Assembly (NCBI GenBank): GCA_040905145.1 | Contig: JBBDSC010000006.1 | Span: 1 to 13,797 of the forward strand | From: DATGMS01 sp040905145 | Lineage (GTDB): Bacteria; Bacteroidota; Bacteroidia; Cytophagales; Cyclobacteriaceae | Length of the DNA stretch: 13,797 nt | Direction of reading: 5' to 3' | Shown: positions 7,133-13,280 of the stretch, one piece after another | How positions within the stretch are numbered: the first letter of the stretch is position 1 | How the letters are laid out: each line of letters opens with the position of its first letter | The notes under the pieces: model-generated | Database searches by the model: none | What the model was told of the DNA's origin: nothing | The model's input: the letters and a program-made list of their open reading frames with translations, nothing else | Made by a program: the position numbers and the translations under genes

Positions 7133-8479
7133 ATGAAAATAGAACAATTTGAAGATAAGGGATTGGCGCAATACTCTTATGCAGTATTAAGTGAAGGTGC
7201 GCGTGAGGTAGTTTTGATTGACCCGGCAAGGGATCCAAAACCATATTACCGGTTCGCCAAGAATAGCAATTCGAAAATTGTTGGAGTGGTTTTAACCCAT
7301 TCCCATGCGGACTTTGTAAGTTCCCATGCAGAAATACAAAGGAAAACAGGAGCCAGGATCTTTGTAAGCACTCATATGGGTGCCTCATTTGATCATGAAA
7401 AAATAGAGAAAGGCTTGGTAATTTCCTTTGGCAAGATTAAGTTAAAAGCTCTTTATACTCCCGGACATTCTTTCGATAGTATAAGCGTACTGTTGGAACA
7501 TGATGGAAAAGACAAAGCTATTTTTACAGGAGATACCTTGTTCATCGGCGACGTGGGAAGGCCAGACTTAAGGGGGAATGGTGAAAATACGGAAAACATG
7601 AGAAGAGCTTTGGCCAAGGAAATGTACTACAGTATCCACAACAAACTGAAAAAGCTATCGGAAGATATAGTAGTTTATCCCGGTCATGGTGCCGGAACAT
7701 TGTGCGGTAAATCCCTTAGCACTGATTCATCAAGTACAATGGGCAGGGAGTTTAAAGAAAATCATGCATTGCAGGATAGATCTGAGGAAGATTTTATTGA
7801 GATCCTTCTTGAAAATCAACCTTTCATCCCTCCATACTTCAGTTACGATGTGGCTTTGAACAAAACCGGAGCAAAAGATTTAGAAACAAGCCTGAAAGAA
7901 ATCAGCAGCTTAAAACATGAGGATGATTTGGGTGACGCAATAATAATTGATACCAGGCAAGAGAAGGAATTCAAAAAAGGTCATTTATCAGGAGCCATAA
8001 ATATCCAGAATGGGGAAAAATTCGAAACCTGGTTAGGAACCATTGTTTCTCCGGATCAACAGTTTTTCTTAATTGCGAAAGACAATTCAGAGCTGGACGG
8101 GGTAATCAGGAAAGCTGCCAAAATTGGTTATGAGGCAAATATTAAAGGTGCTCTGGTTAAAGGCTTTTTTGGACACAAGGAAAGTCAGACATTTAATGTT
8201 TCGGATTTCAAAAATAATCCTTCACAATATACTGTTGTTGATATCCGGAATATCGAAGAAACAGCAAATGAAAAACTGTTTGAGAACAGTATCAACATTT
8301 CTTTGCCGGAACTTCAGAAAAAAATGAAGAAAATCCCCACGGATAAGCCTGTGGTTGTACACTGCGCCGGAGGATACAGGTCCGCAATAGGTTCGAGTAT
8401 TCTTGAAAAGGAATTTCCCCAAACCAAAGTATATGATTTAAGTGAAGCTGTCAAAGAATTTCAGGGCACAAAAGCATAA
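7133..8479 (+). CDS. MBL-fold / double-rhodanese protein, persulfide dioxygenase-like
   Basis: 448 residues. The N-terminal half is a metallo-beta-lactamase fold of the glyoxalase II/ETHE1 type, with metal ligands His56, His58 and Asp60 (THSHADF), His112 (PGHS), Asp134 (FTGDTLFIGDVGRPDL) and His185 (PGHGAGT). Phe61 stands where many MBL enzymes have a fourth His; HADF is normal for persulfide dioxygenase-type members. Two rhodanese domains follow. The first (about 268-345) has the DTRQEKEFKKGHLSGAINI motif but no catalytic Cys (FLIAKD at that position). The second (about 355-445) has the active loop CAGGYRS with Cys411. Expected chemistry: oxidation of glutathione or other low-molecular-weight persulfide to sulfite, with sulfane sulfur passed by the active rhodanese. 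It sits in an operon with a sulfite-type exporter and sulfur permeases. Confidence 0.9.
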   Translation: MKIEQFEDKGLAQYSYAVLSEGAREVVLIDPARDPKPYYRFAKNSNSKIVGVVLTHSHADFVSSHAEIQRKTGARIFVSTHMGASFDHEKIEKGLVISFGKIKLKALYTPGHSFDSISVLLEHDGKDKAIFTGDTLFIGDVGRPDLRGNGENTENMRRALAKEMYYSIHNKLKKLSEDIVVYPGHGAGTLCGKSLSTDSSSTMGREFKENHALQDRSEEDFIEILLENQPFIPPYFSYDVALNKTGAKDLETSLKEISSLKHEDDLGDAIIIDTRQEKEFKKGHLSGAINIQNGEKFETWLGTIVSPDQQFFLIAKDNSELDGVIRKAAKIGYEANIKGALVKGFFGHKESQTFNVSDFKNNPSQYTVVDIRNIEETANEKLFENSINISLPELQKKMKKIPTDKPVVVHCAGGYRSAIGSSILEKEFPQTKVYDLSEAVKEFQGTKA

Positions 8480-8569
8480 TCTGCTGTTTAGTCAATGAGT
8501 GCTTGCTGGCTCAGGTGTTCTTCGGGGCCAATAGCCGGTTAACTTCAAAAATGTAAGATTTAAAAAATA

Positions 8570-9139
8570 ATGGAATTATTAAACTTAATTAAAAACCCCT
8601 GGCCCTGGTATATAGCGGGGCCACTCGTCGGGTTAACAGTCCCACTGTTGTTGATATTGGGAAATAAATCTTTTGGGATATCATCATCATTAAGGCATGT
8701 ATGTGCAGCATGTGTTCCTGCCAAAATCCCCTTTTTTAATTATGAATGGAAGAAGGAAGCTTGGAATCTGTTTTTTGTTGTTGGTATTTTAATAGGTGGC
8801 ATTATAGCAGGAAATTTTCTCAACTCAGATTTTGCTGTTGATGTCAATGCCAATTTACAGGAGGAATTACTCAGTTACAATATTTCAGTTTCCGATTCGC
8901 TTGTTCCCCCGGACCTGTTCAATTGGCAGCACCTGTTTACGCTTAGAGGTTTTATCATAATGGTAATTGGGGGCTTCTTGGTCGGGTTTGGGACCCGGTA
9001 TGCGGGCGGTTGTACTTCCGGCCATTCAATTATGGGGATTTCCAACCTACAGTGGCCTTCCGTTATAGCCACTTGTTGCTTTATGGTCGGAGGATTTATT
9101 ATGGCCAATTACATATTACCGTTTATTCTTTCACTTTAA
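8570..9139 (+). CDS. YeeE/YedE-family sulfur permease, first half-size subunit
   Basis: 189 residues with about four hydrophobic segments and the family's hallmark GGCTSGHSIMGIS (Cys148) before the last one. Further cysteines occur at 45 and 48 (VCAACVP) and 169-170. In YeeE/YedE proteins such as thiosulfate-importing YeeE (TsuA), loop cysteines line the path and interact with the sulfur substrate. Full-length members are twice this size; this gene and the next are the two halves as separate polypeptides, the usual arrangement beside MBL-rhodanese genes (the PmpA/PmpB-type pair). It starts 90 bases after the MBL-rhodanese gene, a gap with no visible gene or terminator. Probable role: uptake of thiosulfate or other sulfane-sulfur compounds. 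Confidence 0.87.
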   Translation: MELLNLIKNPWPWYIAGPLVGLTVPLLLILGNKSFGISSSLRHVCAACVPAKIPFFNYEWKKEAWNLFFVVGILIGGIIAGNFLNSDFAVDVNANLQEELLSYNISVSDSLVPPDLFNWQHLFTLRGFIIMVIGGFLVGFGTRYAGGCTSGHSIMGISNLQWPSVIATCCFMVGGFIMANYILPFILSL

Positions 9140-9150
9140 TCAATCAGGAA

Positions 9151-9660
9151 ATGGCAGTTAAAGATATTGTCGGAAATGCTAATACAGACTTTGAAGTTAG
9201 ATCCTTGGATTCAGTTTGTGTTAATGAGTCACAATTAAAGCATCCTTGGTGGCACAATCTAAAATATTTAATAGTTGGAGTTCTGTTTGGGATTGTATTT
9301 GTGAAGGCTGAAGTAATCTCTTGGTATAGAATACAGGAAATGTTCCGTTTCCAATCCTTCCATATGTATGGGGTTATCGGTTCAGCAATTGCTGTGGGTA
9401 TGTTGTCGGTTTGGCTCATCAAGAAATTCAGCATTAGAACAATCCATCGGGAAGCAATAGAATTCCATCCGAAAAAATTCAATAAGGGCCAGATCTATGG
9501 AGGTCTTATTTTTGGGTTGGGATGGGCAATGACTGGGGCGTGTCCAGGCCCGCTGTTTGCCCAAATAGGAACAGGGGCAACCGTGATTTCGGTAACTTTA
9601 TTAAGTGCAATAGCCGGTACGTGGATTTATGGCTATTATAGGGAAAAGCTTCCCCATTAG
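9151..9660 (+). CDS. YeeE/YedE-family sulfur permease, second half-size subunit (DUF6691 type)
   Basis: 169 residues from the ATG at 9151, 11 bases after the previous stop and just behind a CAGGAA. An in-frame ATG at 9010 would overlap the previous gene by 130 bases and add 47 non-conserved residues, so I reject it. About four membrane segments; the signature GLGWAMTGACPGPLFAQIG puts Cys131 in the conserved loop, the counterpart of GGCTSGH in the partner. The first 35 residues are hydrophilic, a modest extension before the first membrane segment. It is expected to pair with the upstream half to make one sulfur-compound channel. It is the last gene of the plus-strand module and is followed by a hairpin. 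Confidence 0.87.
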   Translation: MAVKDIVGNANTDFEVRSLDSVCVNESQLKHPWWHNLKYLIVGVLFGIVFVKAEVISWYRIQEMFRFQSFHMYGVIGSAIAVGMLSVWLIKKFSIRTIHREAIEFHPKKFNKGQIYGGLIFGLGWAMTGACPGPLFAQIGTGATVISVTLLSAIAGTWIYGYYREKLPH

Positions 9661-10079
9661 ATACTATAGAAATTATGAAATCCATAGAATGGATTTTGAT
9701 TGAAAAATTCACATAGGGTATGCTGCCTGATCCTTTGGGTCGGGCAGGCATGTCCCTAAACTGGAGGCACTTCCTCAGATAAGATATCGACAAGAAACCA
9801 GCTGTCCCCGTTTGATAAAGATAATATGCAGAGGCAAAAGATAAGTCCGAAATGGGTAAGAAATCTTCTCTTTCTACTGAACTGAACAGACTGGGACATC
9901 GCCTGATCCACTACTTAAATTAAAAATTCCCTGTTATCGTGATTGGTCTTAGTTATTTATTTGTTTTGGCATCCTATTGTCACGCTCCTATTTTCAGTAA
10001 AGAAATAAGTAAGAACAATATTCAATTGGAAATTTCCGTAGATAAGCACCATTTTGAATGGCTCATCAAAGGATGGGAA
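9661..10079. other. convergent intergenic stretch, no firm gene
   Basis: About 420 bases between the sulfur operon and the convergent DsrE-like gene. The first part holds two hairpins. The rest has no recognisable family. The only frame with some protein-like character is a 48-codon run at 9939-10085 that begins with a hydrophobic stretch; it is listed separately with low confidence. Confidence 0.5.
9678..9697 (+). terminator. candidate hairpin terminator after the sulfur operon
   Basis: AAATCCAT and ATGGATTT form an 8-bp stem around a 3-base loop (9686-9688), 17 bases after the stop codon, ending in TTTT. The stem is AT-rich and the T run short, so termination strength is uncertain. A second stem, TGCCTGA / TCGGGCA with one G-U pair, lies at 9724-9746 but has no T run. 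Confidence 0.4.
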
Positions 10080-10085
10080 CTATAG
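9939..10085 (+). CDS. possible small secreted or membrane peptide, or remnant
   Basis: A 48-codon frame from GTG (no ATG available; the nearest upstream stop is at 9921). It begins with a hydrophobic segment VIGLSYLFVLASYC, then reads HAPIFSKEISKNNIQLEISV and ends DKHHFEWLIKGWEL. The segment could be a signal peptide with the Cys as lipidation site. Its last bases overlap the end of the minus-strand DsrE-like gene. I do not recognise it; it may be a broken remnant or chance. Confidence 0.2.
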   Translation: MIGLSYLFVLASYCHAPIFSKEISKNNIQLEISVDKHHFEWLIKGWEL

Positions 10086-10517
10086 TCCGGCCTTAATATA
10101 GGACCAGCCTGCCTCCTGTTTTAAAATGACTTCCGCAAGTCCAGAAGGTACTGTTATTGCTTCAGGCAATAAATCATCTTTATCCAACTTATTCCTTCTC
10201 AGGGTATTTTCGCAGGCCGCAAATATTACCCCCTGCCCGCTCAGTTCCTTTACATGGGAAGCTACTTTACTTTGTGCAGCAACCAGCATGGGAAGCCCTT
10301 CGCTATGACAGACCACCTCTATCTCTGTGTTGGGCAAGGCTTCAAGGATATTTTTGATCTGGCCGATAACCTTTAATTGGGCAGCAGGATCAACGTTGCT
10401 AACCTGCATGACCACTTTATGTTCCTGCCCATCATTGATTTTAACATTGGCAGTTGAACGGGTTGGATTGGAAATCATGGTAATAGCGGTAATCAAAATT
10501 AATAGTTGGTGTATCAT
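10080..10517 (-). CDS. exported DsrE-family sulfur-carrier-like protein
   Basis: 145 residues from the minus-strand ATG at 10517; a longer frame to 10556 would need a TTG start and would overlap the neighbour's end region. Residues 1-23 look like a signal peptide (MIHQLLILITAITMIS). The mature part begins HKVVMQVSN at about 33 and shows the DsrE-like pattern: a first beta strand, EIEVVCHSEGLPML (65-78), and GVIFAACENTLRR with Cys102, the position of the conserved sulfur-accepting Cys, followed by LDKDDLLPEAITVPSG and a C-terminal GWSYIK. Proteins of this exported subgroup are poorly characterised; the family binds or relays sulfane sulfur. It faces the sulfur operon tail to tail and probably follows the partial gene at 10546-10646. 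Confidence 0.83.
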   Translation of the reverse strand: MIHQLLILITAITMISNPTRSTANVKINDGQEHKVVMQVSNVDPAAQLKVIGQIKNILEALPNTEIEVVCHSEGLPMLVAAQSKVASHVKELSGQGVIFAACENTLRRNKLDKDDLLPEAITVPSGLAEVILKQEAGWSYIKAGL

Positions 10518-10545
10518 TTGTTTTTTGTTTAGGTACTGATATGTA

Positions 10546-10646
10546 TTATTGAGCAATCCATTCCTCCAACTGGGAAATAAAAGCTCCGTTGCTGTGATTG
10601 GTCCTTCCCAAATAGGTATTCATAACCTTTTCTTTCCTTTTCAGGA
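10546..10646 (-). CDS. C-terminal end of an unrecognised protein, cut by the assembly gap
   Basis: On the minus strand the frame entering from the gap reads LKRKEKVMNTYLGRTNHSNG and ends AFISQLEEWIAQ before a TAA at 10546-10548. It ends 28 bases upstream of the DsrE-like start on the same strand, so the two are probably co-transcribed. About 33 residues are visible, too few for me to name the family. Given the context, a sulfur or redox enzyme would be a reasonable guess, but the sequence does not show it. Confidence 0.4.
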
Positions 10647-10746
10647 NNNNNNNNNNNNNNNNNNNNNNNNNNNNNNNNNNNNNNNNNNNNNNNNNNNNNN
10701 NNNNNNNNNNNNNNNNNNNNNNNNNNNNNNNNNNNNNNNNNNNNNN
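10647..10746. other. assembly gap of exactly 100 N
   Basis: One hundred consecutive undetermined bases. The round number suggests a placeholder for a scaffold join of unknown true length. Gene order across it, and any protein spanning it, cannot be relied on. Confidence 0.98.
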
Positions 10747-10830
10747 ATCAGTCATAAATTGTTGTGGAAATCCCAGGAAATATACGGCAAATTCAGTTCT
10801 TGGATCATTAAAACCGAAAAAACAAGGTAA
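10747..10830 (+). CDS. possible C-terminal fragment entering from the gap
   Basis: From the first base after the gap the plus-strand frame is open for 27 codons, ISHKLLWKSQEIYGKFSSW then IIKTEKTR, and ends at TAA 10828-10830. It has a protein-like residue mix but no recognisable motif; it could be the end of a gene lost in the gap or simply an open frame. Confidence 0.25.
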   Translation: MSHKLLWKSQEIYGKFSSWIIKTEKTR

Positions 10831-11251
10831 GGTTTTTCAAACTGATTTAAAATTATAATTAAACCTTTTGTTTTCTTTCAATCCAATATATGTTAGGTAG
10901 AAATACGGCAAGGCAACTAACAATTTTCAAGTAAAAAAAAGTCTGGTTATTCCGAGATTAATGCCATCCTTATATCTCATTCCCCAAAAGGAGAATTATG
11001 CGCGGGAATTTTATCCACCTAAATATATTTGGAGCTATCCCTACTGAAGTCTCCGGCCAATTTAAAAGTTGCTAGCTGTCCCGGATAGGTACCACTGTAT
11101 ACTGACAAGCAGCCGCTATGTATAAAAACGAAGGTTTATTTAAACAGCAACAAAAACTATCCATTAATAAATTTTATCTGTTTATATTGCTATGTATTAA
11201 TTCAATGTTTATTATAGGCAGAACCATTAAGTTTCGTAAACCATTCACCCA
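10831..11251. other. stretch without a recognisable gene between gap and recombinase remnant
   Basis: About 420 bases of AT-rich sequence. The longest notable frame, 45 codons from ATG 11118 ending at 11255, has a hydrophobic centre but resembles nothing and runs into the recombinase remnant. I see no RNA gene, terminal inverted repeat or target duplication that I can define by eye. Confidence 0.45.
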
Positions 11252-11562
11252 ATGAAAATGGCTATGCCGGGGTTTCCACTTTTGAACAGGATCTGGACAT
11301 GCAATTGGATGCCCTGAAGAAAGAAAATTGCCAGCAGGTGTTTACCGATAAAATATCCGGAATCAAATAATCTAAACCCGCCTTTAAAAGACTGCTGGAA
11401 TATGTCCGCCCTTGGTGATACCATTGTCGTCTGGAAGCTTGACCGCCTTGGCAGGAATACCGTGAAGCTGATCGAACTGGTGCAAGAGCTGGCAAATAGA
11501 AAAATAAACCTGAAATCATTGAGTGAGCCAGTTGAAACGACAACAGCTACGGGAAACCTTTT
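11252..11562 (+). pseudogene. serine recombinase (resolvase/invertase), decayed
   Basis: The catalytic domain of a Pin/resolvase-type serine recombinase is plain when frames are joined: GYAGVSTFEQDLDMQLDALKK, given here as GYAGVSTFEQDLD + MQLDALKK, then FTDKISGIK, FKRLLEYVRP, GDTIVVWKLDRLGRNTVKLI, and TTTATGNLF. The lesions are: a one-base loss right after the ATG at 11252 (the start is out of frame with GYA); replacement of the catalytic Arg of the YARVST motif by Gly; a TAA at 11368-11370; a one-base insertion near 11410; and loss of everything after GNLF, including the helix E and DNA-binding domain. The motif Ser is retained. It cannot make an active recombinase and marks an old mobile-element event. 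Confidence 0.85.
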
Positions 11563-11632
11563 TAAAACCTCACCACCTCACTCAACGGCTGCGAAGACTC
11601 CCCAATGGGCTTGGCATCATATTGAAAGCTTT

Positions 11633-11827
11633 TTACCTCTTTATTATTGCCAAAACCCTGATGGGTGCACTAAAATCCTCATCCGGAATTCCTCCCGTAT
11701 AAATTACATCAAAGATAAACCCGAAGGTATTGACCGGCTCCTCGGATTCCACCACCAGTTGGGAAAAAGTCAGGGGTGTGGATAGGTTGAAGGTGTTGGC
11801 GGGATCTATTACCTGCGTCCCTTCCAA
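11633..11827 (-). pseudogene. C-terminal fragment of an unrecognised, probably exported protein
   Basis: On the minus strand a 64-residue frame reads GTQVIDPANTFNLSTPLTF, then SQLVVESEEPVNTFGFIFDV, and ends VLAIIKR before TAA. The alternating beta-strand-like residues look like a real protein end, perhaps a surface or lipoprotein beta domain, but I cannot name a family. The frame has a TGA immediately upstream and no ATG, so it is a broken remnant. It lies between the recombinase remnant and the membrane-protein gene. Confidence 0.3.
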
Positions 11828-11847
11828 TCACTGGGGGAACCCAAGGA

Positions 11848-12294
11848 ATGGAAAACCTGGAACTGTTCAGGTTGTTCAGGGGGATCAGCAACCTGATCAC
11901 CTTGTTTATGCAGCTGGTCCTTTTGGTTTTTTGTATGCTGACCTCCGGCCTAATGTTTACCCTAGTGGATGAAAAATTTGATTCCAAAAAAGTGGCTTTG
12001 GCCATATCCCTGTCTATCCATCCCGTAATCCTTAACTGCCTGATTTATATAATTGTCCTTTATGATGTTGACAAAGGGGGGTCCATGCATGAAATGCTTT
12101 ACCAGCCTTCATCCATTGGATTGAGTCTGGCGGATATGGAAGAGATAAGTTACCTTTCCTGGCTGGGCTTTTACCTGTTTTTGGCCGTGCTGACCCGGCA
12201 TAAATTTGGAGTTTCGTATGGTAAAGCTGCTGCAATAACTTTTATTCCAACATTGTTGGTGGTATTGGGGAGGTTGCTTTGGAACCTATGGTAA
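11848..12294 (+). CDS. small membrane protein of unknown function, four predicted segments
   Basis: 148 residues from the ATG at 11848, which follows AAGGA directly. Hydrophobic segments lie at about 15-40, 48-71, 101-119 and 124-146, with an acidic loop (HEMLYQPSS...LADMEEIS) between the second and third. The order, and a short Gly/Ala segment near the end (YGKAAAITFIPTLLVV), faintly recall Yip1-type membrane proteins, but the match is too weak to use as a name. It has no internal stop and its residue mix is sound, so it may be intact, although everything around it is broken. Convergent with the Rho_N-like remnant. Cellular role unknown. Confidence 0.55.
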   Translation: MENLELFRLFRGISNLITLFMQLVLLVFCMLTSGLMFTLVDEKFDSKKVALAISLSIHPVILNCLIYIIVLYDVDKGGSMHEMLYQPSSIGLSLADMEEISYLSWLGFYLFLAVLTRHKFGVSYGKAAAITFIPTLLVVLGRLLWNLW

Positions 12295-12340
12295 TATATT
12301 TTCTCAACTCGAAAACTACAACTAAAGAAAGATACATATA

Positions 12341-12747
12341 TTACAAGACCAACTTCTCCTGTTGGGACATATGCTTCAGAAAACTTATTAACTCCTCCTT
12401 TTTCATTTCCGAACGTCCCCTGATTTCTTTCTTGAGCCATCCTGTACAATTCATTCCTGGTTTTGCTTCTAAGCTTTTGAGGGGCCTGCACCTTCATGTT
12501 ATCATATTCATTTTTCTGCTGCCCGTCCTGATTATTTATTTGGATTCTAACAACTCTCCACGGTTCATCTTTGAATGGTTTGGAACATCCTGTTCGATAG
12601 CCATTTCATATAGTTCTTTTCTTGTTTTGTGATTAAGCCCGTAAATTTTTTTCTTTCGCCAACTGTATAGCGCATCTCCTCACTTTCATCCGCCTCTTTT
12701 AATTCCTGGATCACTAAAAAAGGATCACCTTGTTCTTTTGTGTTCTT
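12341..12747 (-). pseudogene. gene with two Rho_N-like repeats, broken by frameshifts
   Basis: Joining minus-strand frames gives an acidic/basic N-terminal part (GDPFLVIQELKEADESEEM, RYTVGERKKFTG), then KTRKELYEMAIEQDVPNHSK + MNRGELLESK, a linker (NNQDGQQKNEYDNMK), then KTRNELYRMAQER + IRGRSEMKKEELISFLKHM and a TAA at 12341. The repeated T[RK][KN]ELY.MA.....(G/N).SKM...EL pattern is that of the Rho termination factor N-terminal fold, found in small stand-alone proteins in Bacteroidetes. Frame changes occur near 12628 and 12423, and a TAA ends the first repeat at about 12540. Intact homologues are short DNA- or RNA-binding proteins of unclear role. The 5' end merges into another sequence near 12747. 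Confidence 0.6.
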
Positions 12748-12888
12748 TTAGCTATCTACTATAAGATGGTCAAATACCAGCAGCGGTTTAACCCCATGAA
12801 CCTTGGTGACTATCAACAGAAATACAGGCAGGCAAAAATAGCGTATCTGGAAAGAAAATTAACGGAGCTAAAAAGAGACGTGGCTTAG
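12730..12888 (+). pseudogene. C-terminal helical fragment, unrecognised
   Basis: The plus-strand frame ending at TAG 12886-12888 reads VLLAIYYKMVKYQQRFNPM then NLGDYQQKYRQAKIAYLERK and LTELKRDVA: a short hydrophobic stretch followed by a charged amphipathic helix. It looks protein-like, but upstream the same bases belong to the Rho_N-like remnant, so only the end of a gene remains. ATG at 12766 or TTG at 12730 could serve as starts if it is expressed. No family recognised. Confidence 0.25.
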
Positions 12889-13177
12889 TATAGTTATATA
12901 GAAGTCTTTTGGCAGCGCTCCTTTAGCCTGCCATCCCAAGCGACCTTGTACCGGAATTAATTCTAAATGATGGAAAGCACAAAAATATATGAATAGTTGA
13001 AAAGCATCTTCACTTAAATCAAATAGCAACCTTCCCCTTAGGATAAGAAAAGAGTAGATCATTATTTAAAAATTATATTAATGAGCCACAGGGCCCAGAT
13101 CGTCAGCCTTGCCCTTTTGGGAACGTTATCCTTTTCCCTCACTTATGTACCGATGATGTAAACCTCATCAACCTATA
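12889..13177. other. stretch without a firm gene; contains a 26-codon leader-like frame
   Basis: No recognisable gene. At 13081-13161 an ATG frame reads MSHRAQIVSLALLG then TLSFSLTYVPMM and stops: it resembles a signal peptide with nothing behind it, perhaps the start of a lost exported protein. A minus-strand frame at 12868-13062 includes HHLELIPVQGRLGWQAKGAL, which I could not assign. Confidence 0.4.
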
Positions 13178-13195
13178 ATTTAGATTAATCTAAAT
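13178..13195. promoter_or_regulatory. 18-bp perfect palindrome, candidate DtxR/MntR-type operator
   Basis: ATTTAGATTAATCTAAAT equals its own reverse complement over all 18 bases. Its half TTTAG-RTTAA resembles the operators of the DtxR/MntR/TroR metalloregulator family (TTAGGTTAGCCTAA type). It lies 86-103 bases before the start of the di-heme lipoprotein gene. Control of that gene by iron or manganese is inferred. Confidence 0.5.
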
Positions 13196-13223
13196 ATATA
13201 TTTTATTTATTAAAAAATAATTT

Positions 13224-13254
13224 TTTGATTTATTAAAATTAATTGTTAGGTTTA
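13224..13254 (+). promoter_or_regulatory. Bacteroidetes-type promoter of the di-heme lipoprotein gene
   Basis: TTTG (13224-13227), 19 bases, then TAGGTTTA (13247-13254) match the -33/-7 consensus TTTG-N19-21-TAnnTTTG with one deviation at the last base. Transcription would start about 20 bases before the ATG. The region is very AT-rich, so a chance match is possible. Confidence 0.5.
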
Positions 13255-13280
13255 TAAAATAAAAATCAATTAGAGGCTTC

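Noticed and set aside
9010..9150. Longer start of the second YeeE/YedE subunit
   Set aside because: It would overlap the first subunit gene by 130 bases and add residues that are only that gene read in another frame.
9724..9746. Hairpin TGCCTGA / TCGGGCA as a terminator
   Set aside because: The stem is good but no T run follows and it lies further from the operon end than the 9678-9697 hairpin, so it is not called as a terminator.
10546..10830. Open frames running through the N gap on both strands
   Set aside because: They are continuous only because N bases cannot form stops; the gap length is probably arbitrary.
11118..11255. 45-codon frame with a hydrophobic centre before the recombinase remnant
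   Set aside because: No family pattern, and its end overlaps the recombinase start; it is likely chance in AT-rich sequence.
12279..12632. 117-codon plus-strand frame
   Set aside because: It is the complement of the Rho_N-like remnant, where the minus strand shows clear repeated motifs; the plus-strand product looks like noise.
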